NCBI RefSeq assembly: GCF_000179615.1
Contig: NZ_AEDD01000002.1
Span: 372,001-436,000, forward strand
Direction: 5' to 3'
Source of the DNA: Paenibacillus curdlanolyticus YK9
GTDB lineage: Bacteria; Bacillota; Bacilli; Paenibacillales; Paenibacillaceae
DNA length: 64,000 nucleotides
Position numbers and translations under genes: made by a program. Every line of letters begins with the position of its first letter. The stretch's first letter is position 1. Under the pieces are notes generated by a model. The model worked only from the letters and a program-made list of their open reading frames with translations, was not told the origin of the DNA and searched no databases. Below are positions 59,604 through 64,000 of this stretch, piece by piece.

Positions 59604-61192
59604 AGTTTTAGCGTTGCCACCCCGTTATAGTTTCCATCCTTATAAGCCCAATCTGAATTCGGGAAAGGAGTTTGCCAATTGTACGTATTCTGAATGCTGT
59701 TGAGTTCTTTCGTTCTCAGCGCAAATAATTCTTCGATTAAACGTGGATCCGGTAGGTTTTTCGTTTTATGATGTGTCGGGAATAAAGAAAATCCGGCAAT
59801 ATCATTTTTGTTAATAATGTTATGACCGTTTTCCTCATACCATTTCGTACCTGGCAGCATCGTAGCGGACAAAGTCAAGGCTGTATCCAAAAAACCTTCG
59901 AGTATCATTTGCTTATGGCTCTCAATATCTTCCAGTATGGTTTCCCATGTTTGATTCGGCTCGCCGACAATCTCGCTCGTAAAGATGTAAACGCCGCCTT
60001 CTTCACGCAATCGTTTCAAGTTATTAAAATGTCTTGTGTAACGGTTGATCATCGTATCCGTAGCGCTTTTCCCTTTATTCCATAGTCTCGGATTGAATGG
60101 GATATACATGCCTGTCAGCCTTCCAGGACCCGATTTGTTGTATTCAATGAACAGATCGGTAATGTCATCCGTCAACAGCTCAAAATCAATGCCGCCGCTA
60201 TTCTGCCAATAGAAACCGTATTTTTTCATAAGCGCCAGCTTACGAGCCATAACATTCTTGCCGCCAAATATAAAAGCATCGTCTTGGATAATGAGCTCCT
60301 CGATGCCGCACTGTTTAAATAGGCTCAGTTGTTCATCGATAAGATCCCAATTCAGAAACACGACCCTATTGTCTTCCTGACCGCCTGCTACGCAAAATTC
60401 GCATTTGCGGAAACAGCCTTTTGAAAACATGAAGTCAGTCGATTTACGACCAAAAGAAGGATAGGAATACTGCTGGTCAATCGGATAGCTTATCGCCTCA
60501 ATAATATCCATGTCTAGCAACGGGAACCGCTCCATAGGCTTGAATCCTTGATAAAGAATCTTATCTTTAACCTTGCCCTCAACGATGTCCTCAACGATAT
60601 CAATTCCATCTCCGATAACAACGTAATCCACCCAAGGGTTTTCTTTCAGAAACTGCTCAGGCAAGGCAGAAACATGGTGACCGCCATAAATAATCTTCGT
60701 ATTAGGAAATTGATCTTTAATGGCTTTTCCTGTTTTGACTGCTGCTCGAACATTCGAAGTTGAAATTAAAGCGATCCCTACAAAATCTGGTTGTATAATG
60801 CCGAGTTCCTCTAGTGTCTCCTCTGTTGTACATCCCGTTTTTGCAATCGTCCTAATAATCTTTTCGTCCTGAAAAGCACTGTACTTATCAACAAAATCTT
60901 TGGATGAAAGCGACTGGAACAAATCACGCTTTTCTCTTCTGTATTCTTGTATAGACATATCCAAAGGAGTCTCCGTATACGAGTCCCCCTCTAATTCCGT
61001 CCTATACAGTCTCGTCTTGTTAATCCCGTTGTTTCGAATGACTTCATCCAAGTACCAAACCGAGTGCCCTTTGCTTTTTAATTTAGAAGCCATATACCAC
61101 AATCCCAAGTATCTGCTCGTTCGGATCATTTCCCAAGACGCATCTGTTTCCAAGTAAGGTTTTAAAAATACTACTTTAGCCAAAGCAATCAC
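59600..61192 (-). CDS. B12-binding radical SAM protein
   Basis: A 530-residue protein: B12-binding-type Rossmann domain (about 1-215, with IIQPDFVGIALISTSNVRAA split at the usual strand, YGGHHVSALPEQ and VDYVVIGDG) and a radical SAM core with Cys260, Cys264 and Cys267 in SKGCFRKCEFC. Like other class B methylases it lacks the DxHxxG base-off motif. Members methylate unactivated carbons or rearrange rings, with TsrM acting on tryptophan. It is the first gene of cluster 2. The GTG at 61192 has a weak GAGAGTGAG site; a TTG at 61183 is an alternative. The substrate is unknown, and a tryptophan-derived one is inferred. Confidence 0.88.
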   Translation of the reverse strand: MIALAKVVFLKPYLETDASWEMIRTSRYLGLWYMASKLKSKGHSVWYLDEVIRNNGINKTRLYRTELEGDSYTETPLDMSIQEYRREKRDLFQSLSSKDFVDKYSAFQDEKIIRTIAKTGCTTEETLEELGIIQPDFVGIALISTSNVRAAVKTGKAIKDQFPNTKIIYGGHHVSALPEQFLKENPWVDYVVIGDGIDIVEDIVEGKVKDKILYQGFKPMERFPLLDMDIIEAISYPIDQQYSYPSFGRKSTDFMFSKGCFRKCEFCVAGGQEDNRVVFLNWDLIDEQLSLFKQCGIEELIIQDDAFIFGGKNVMARKLALMKKYGFYWQNSGGIDFELLTDDITDLFIEYNKSGPGRLTGMYIPFNPRLWNKGKSATDTMINRYTRHFNNLKRLREEGGVYIFTSEIVGEPNQTWETILEDIESHKQMILEGFLDTALTLSATMLPGTKWYEENGHNIINKNDIAGFSLFPTHHKTKNLPDPRLIEELFALRTKELNSIQNTYNWQTPFPNSDWAYKDGNYNGVATLKL

Positions 61193-61381
61193 TCACTCTC
61201 ACTAAAAATTTTTTCCGAATAACAACTTACGACTACTCGCGTTCTAGGACAACAATTCGACGAATATCAAACCAAGGTCTTTTCCAGCAATGGTTATTCA
61301 ACTCATCCCAATCCTTATGCTAATTCCCCCCTGTTAATCACAAAAGCGGGCTGTGATAAGCAAACGCTCGTCACAAATCGC

Positions 61382-61410
61382 ATCATAACACACCATTCCT
61401 CTTTTAGAGG
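61382..61410 (-). promoter_or_regulatory. Candidate activated promoter of cluster 2
   Basis: On the minus strand TATGAT (61382-61387) with a very poor -35 at 17 bases (61405-61410). The direct repeats sit immediately upstream, as at LytTR-activated promoters. Confidence 0.42.
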
Positions 61411-61415
61411 AAATT

Positions 61416-61445
61416 GGTTGCGAAATGCAAAATATGGGTTGCGAA
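61416..61445. promoter_or_regulatory. Direct repeat, probable LytTR-regulator binding site
   Basis: GGTTGCGAA occurs at 61416-61424 and 61437-61445: perfect 9-base repeats separated by 12 bases, a 21-base period. LytTR proteins bind pairs of 9-base repeats with a GTT core spaced 12-13 bases. The AgrA-like gene begins 156 bases away. Confidence 0.65.
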
Positions 61446-61600
61446 CGGGGTTATTCCGAAGACGTCTATAGCGGGAATGTAAGTTTAAGAAGAAGATCTA
61501 TGAATACTCATAGTTGTAAAGATTAGTATCCTATGGTATTTTGGAGGTGGTCTTTCCGTGGGTTGAATCGGTAGATTTAGAATAAAGAGGGGTCTTTGTG

Positions 61601-62350
61601 ATGTTCAACATAGCCGTATGCGATAATGATGCTTATATTCATAAGCAATTGGAGAGCTCATTTTTAATGTTCGCGGATAAAACTCACTTGTCTTTCGATA
61701 TTCGATATTTCTCCTCTGGGGAAGAGTTGCTCCAATTTTACAAGGGACATAAACATCCCTTTCACATTATTATTCTAGATATTGAAATGGAAGGGAAGAA
61801 CGGCATCGACACTGCCAAAGAAATTCGAGCTCTCCCCGACCGGGATGTCCTTATCATTTTCCTCACTCATTACCCAGAGTACATGATGCAAAGCTTTGAT
61901 GTGCAAGGATTCCAGTATCTAATCAAACCGATATCGAATCAGTTATTTGAGAAGAAGATTAGTTTCATTTGTAATTACCTACTCTCTTCCATAAATCGTT
62001 ATGTAATCGTAAAAACAGACCAAATGCAAATGATGATTAGAAGCTGCGACGTCGTTGCCATTACGAAAATAAAACATTGCATCGCTAAAAACCGACTTGA
62101 AGTGATTACTACAGAAAAACGACTCATGAGTACCGGGACGTTATCTGAATATACGACCACGCTTAAGTTCCCTTTCATGGCCGTCCATCGTTCAATCTTC
62201 GTCAATATCGAGCATATCGTGAGATTCACATCCACTAAGGTTATTATGTCCACTAATGATGAATTTCCGATTGGCAGATCCTATATAAAACAAGTCAAAG
62301 ATACGTTTGCAAGATTAATGATTACTCGGTTTATGGAAAGAGGTTTTTAA
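61601..62350 (+). CDS. LytTR-family response regulator (AgrA-like)
   Basis: A 249-residue regulator. The receiver domain has the phospho-acceptor Asp in FHIIILDIEMEG, with CDND at the acidic pocket and LTHYPEY and LIKPIS at the conserved Thr/Lys positions. The C-terminal LytTR DNA-binding domain covers about 140-245 (LMSTGTLSEYTTTLKFPFMA, HRSIFVNIEHIV). ATG at 61601 follows AAAGAGGGG; a GTG three bases upstream is also possible. It is cotranscribed with the kinase and divergent from cluster 2, which it most likely activates. Confidence 0.9.
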   Translation: MFNIAVCDNDAYIHKQLESSFLMFADKTHLSFDIRYFSSGEELLQFYKGHKHPFHIIILDIEMEGKNGIDTAKEIRALPDRDVLIIFLTHYPEYMMQSFDVQGFQYLIKPISNQLFEKKISFICNYLLSSINRYVIVKTDQMQMMIRSCDVVAITKIKHCIAKNRLEVITTEKRLMSTGTLSEYTTTLKFPFMAVHRSIFVNIEHIVRFTSTKVIMSTNDEFPIGRSYIKQVKDTFARLMITRFMERGF

Positions 62351-62352
62351 AC

Positions 62353-63336
62353 TTGATTAATCGCGCCCTGTACCACGTTGTCCCTCAAGTCACATGTCTA
62401 GCATCGATTGGATGTGTCTGGTTTACATACCTATACTTTAGGACTCGTCTTAATCGGCCGATTCGAGATGCCATTCAAGAGTTTAATAAAAGCATACATG
62501 CAGTCCTTTTATTTTCGGTTGTAGTCATTTGTAACGTGATAACGAGTACAGTCTGGTTTAGTTTAGCGGATAGTTCCTTGAATGTTCTATTGGTTACGAC
62601 TGTTATCGTAGAGAATTGCCTGATCATCTATGTATTCGAGACCTTGCTTAAGAAATATATGTTAGTAATAGAGAACGCCCACTTAAAAGAACTGTTAACC
62701 TATCAAGAACATAATTATATGAAATCCACGCGTGCTTTTAATGCCATAAAAAAATCCATTCATGACACAAACAAACATTTGCTTTATATAGAAAAATGCA
62801 TTGAGGAAAACTGTCCACAAACCGCAGTGGAACATATCAAAAAAACACGCAACCAAATTAACCATTGTTCGAATGTGACCCGCACAGGAAACCTGGCTAT
62901 TGATACATTTGTTAGCAATGCACTGAGTCTCGCACAAGAAAACCAAATACATATGGACTATTCCATTAACATCAGTTCTACAACCTTAAAGATTGACAAC
63001 TATGATTTATGTATTTTGCTTGGCAATATTCTTGATAATGCCATTGAAGCTGCTAGATCAGTCCAAGAAATTGACAACAAGCAAATTCAACTGCGAATAT
63101 TCTCGAGCAACTACGCATTATTTATTCATGTAATAAATACGCGTACCGAAGATATAGAACACACGAAAAAAACAACGAATGAACACTCTGAATTTCATGG
63201 AATCGGATTAAAAATCATTCAAGAAATAGCCAAAAAGTATGGCGGCCATCTAAAAATGAACGTAAGCGACAACCAGTTTGAAACCTTAGTCGTACTGCCC
63301 TTTTCGATCATCAATGAGGAAGAGTTCCCCGCTTAA
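62353..63336 (+). CDS. GHKL-type sensor histidine kinase (AgrC-like), three membrane helices
   Basis: A 327-residue kinase starting at TTG two bases after the regulator stop, with AAAGAGG upstream. Three hydrophobic helices lie at about 8-28, 48-70 and 75-97, fewer than the six or seven of AgrC. A helical DHp-like region with His in SIHDTNKHLLYIEK is followed by a GHKL ATPase with N-box LLGNILDNAIEAA and G-box HGIGLKIIQEIA. No agrB/agrD-like peptide genes are near, so its signal may be the cluster product, an analogue or a membrane cue. Confidence 0.88.
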   Translation: MINRALYHVVPQVTCLASIGCVWFTYLYFRTRLNRPIRDAIQEFNKSIHAVLLFSVVVICNVITSTVWFSLADSSLNVLLVTTVIVENCLIIYVFETLLKKYMLVIENAHLKELLTYQEHNYMKSTRAFNAIKKSIHDTNKHLLYIEKCIEENCPQTAVEHIKKTRNQINHCSNVTRTGNLAIDTFVSNALSLAQENQIHMDYSINISSTTLKIDNYDLCILLGNILDNAIEAARSVQEIDNKQIQLRIFSSNYALFIHVINTRTEDIEHTKKTTNEHSEFHGIGLKIIQEIAKKYGGHLKMNVSDNQFETLVVLPFSIINEEEFPA

Positions 63337-63341
63337 TCTCA

Positions 63342-63398
63342 CCGCTCTTGCCATATGGCACTAAACCCAAACCAACGTTACAGAATCGGCAAGAGCGG
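63342..63398. repeat. Long-loop inverted repeat
   Basis: CCGCTCTTGCC (63342-63352) and GGCAAGAGCGG (63388-63398), an 11-base perfect inverted repeat with 35 bases between. It has no T-run; it may still end the kinase transcript or be a small remnant. Confidence 0.5.
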
Positions 63399-63447
63399 AT
63401 CCACTGCTGAATGACTTCTCCGTTTAAACCCGACTTACGAATGTCGA

Positions 63448-63894
63448 CTATCTTAAATAACCTACGACATCGTTTAATTTCTCTACATCTTGGGGATTTA
63501 TTTTCAACGTCGTCTGGGGCACGCCTGTTCCACCATAAATATACGGAAACCGTAACAGCCCTCTATCCATTATTGTTGGGATATCAGGATTTACTAACGA
63601 TACATCGCCAATCTTACATCCTGTTACTTGCTCTACTTCTTGTGGCTTTGCCAACTTGACCTCTTCAAATTCCAACAGTCCCTTTAATGCCTCAAAATCA
63701 ACTCGTCCATAATCACCTGATAGAATAAGTGAATAATAACCTCTATCTGTCTTCAGAATTAAGGTCGGAGCCGTTTGGCCAAGCTCGATGCCAAAATAGT
63801 CAGCCCCTTCCTGTGCGCTATGAATTTTCTCGCTATGCTTGAGGATTTCGTGCTCAATTTTCTGATTGTTTAGAATTGACAGTAACTGCTCCAT
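63448..63894 (-). CDS. YbaK/EbsC-family protein (aminoacyl-tRNA deacylase-like)
   Basis: A 148-residue protein of the YbaK/ProX editing fold. It has SAQEGADYFGIELGQTAPTL near the N-terminus, ILKTDRGYYSLIL, and the glycine-rich YIYGGTGVPQTTLKI near the end. Such proteins hydrolyse mischarged tRNAs (for example Ala- or Cys-tRNAPro). The ATG at 63894 follows AAAGAGGG and fits the family N-terminus. The overlap in theme with the second TrpRS (tRNA charging) is probably chance, as it is convergent and has its own promoter region. Confidence 0.83.
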   Translation of the reverse strand: MEQLLSILNNQKIEHEILKHSEKIHSAQEGADYFGIELGQTAPTLILKTDRGYYSLILSGDYGRVDFEALKGLLEFEEVKLAKPQEVEQVTGCKIGDVSLVNPDIPTIMDRGLLRFPYIYGGTGVPQTTLKINPQDVEKLNDVVGYLR

Positions 63895-64000
63895 CGTCTT
63901 TCCCTCTTTCACTCTCAATTTGAATAACCTATACATCCAATTCGACAAGTAGTAGCTTTTCCCTTTTTATGATAATCCACACAGTACGACCAATTTTGAT

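Larger units (their letters stand above)
61193..61600. other. Regulatory region between cluster 2 and the two-component genes
   Basis: 408 bases between divergent operons. They hold the direct repeat (61416-61445), a CCTCT-TTT-AGAGG palindrome (61399-61411), a candidate -10 for cluster 2 and an imperfect CACA/TGTG hairpin (61338-61354). The long leader before the radical SAM gene (about 180 bases) shows no T-box or cobalamin-riboswitch consensus that I can recognise. Confidence 0.5.

Noticed and set aside
61193-61415. T-box or cobalamin riboswitch in the long leader of cluster 2
   Set aside because: A T-box was expected because of TrpRS and TrpXYZ, and a B12 element because of the radical SAM protein. 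I could not find the T-box AGGGTGGNACCGCG-like core or a B12-box-like GCCACTG, and there is no terminator in the leader. A covariance-model search would be decisive.
63342-63398. Insertion-sequence remnant or MITE
   Set aside because: The 11-base inverted repeats enclose only 35 bases, and no target-site duplication is visible. It is listed only as a repeat.
1-64000. tRNA, rRNA, CRISPR array, prophage or complete insertion sequence
   Set aside because: I looked for tRNA-like cloverleaf segments with CCA ends, regularly spaced repeats and transposase motifs, and saw none. A tRNAscan/Infernal run would settle the RNA part.

Overview
The window looks like chromosome from a spore-forming Bacillota of the Paenibacillus/Cohnella type. 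The support is strong purine-rich Shine-Dalgarno sites with frequent GTG/TTG starts, a secreted GH87-type multidomain alpha-1,3-glucanase, a C-terminal stalk (copper-amine-oxidase-N-like) domain, a YeeI-type YebC, a fused IcmF mutase, a perfect Bacillus-type Zur box and a cre site. I see no tRNA, rRNA, CRISPR array or insertion sequence.

Layout. 1-7.4 kb: a minus-strand block of Lhr-type helicase, MoxR ATPase, DUF58 protein and the N-terminus of a membrane protein that runs off the window. 7.6-25.2 kb: ordinary chromosome (XerS-like recombinase, LLM flavoprotein, PQQ-like beta-propeller, MarR regulator, nitroreductase, IcmF plus its cobalamin adenosyltransferase, an RCC1/stalk protein, a lipoprotein, the glucanase, an NmrA-like protein). 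25.2-39.4 kb: cluster 1, a 13-gene minus-strand operon. 39.8-50.5 kb: housekeeping genes (glutamate-synthase-like FMN protein, LysM protein, MOSC and VOC proteins, a Zur-controlled COG0523 GTPase, ModA, an ABC ATPase, a XerC/D-like recombinase, YebC, CgoX, DUF2277). 50.6-61.2 kb: cluster 2, a 10-gene minus-strand operon. 61.6-63.3 kb: a divergent LytTR/GHKL two-component pair. 63.4-63.9 kb: a YbaK/EbsC-like protein.

Cluster 1 carries counterparts of four butirosin side-chain proteins: a BtrH-like acyltransferase, a BtrI-like acyl carrier protein, a BtrJ-like ATP-grasp ligase and a BtrK-like PLP decarboxylase. A second, paralogous ACP/ATP-grasp pair, a SPASM radical SAM enzyme, a GT-B-like transferase, a Gfo/Idh/MocA oxidoreductase, a large alpha/beta hydrolase and a three-gene ABC exporter complete it. 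None of the butirosin aminocyclitol genes is present, so the inferred product is an unknown metabolite built from carrier-tethered amino acids.

Cluster 2 is centred on tryptophan and chorismate. In transcription order it encodes a B12-binding radical SAM protein, a divergent second tryptophanyl-tRNA synthetase, a TrpXYZ-like ABC transporter, an alpha/beta hydrolase, a free-standing thioester-reductase-like protein, a fused TrpE(G) anthranilate synthase behind an internal terminator, a translationally coupled 80-residue protein and BluB. I infer a tryptophan- or anthranilate-derived metabolite with a self-resistant or sensing TrpRS. A perfect 9-bp direct repeat with 21-bp periodicity, just upstream of the likely cluster promoter, fits control by the neighbouring LytTR regulator. 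Cluster 2 and its regulators look clearly more AT-rich than the first 50 kb, which suggests acquisition.
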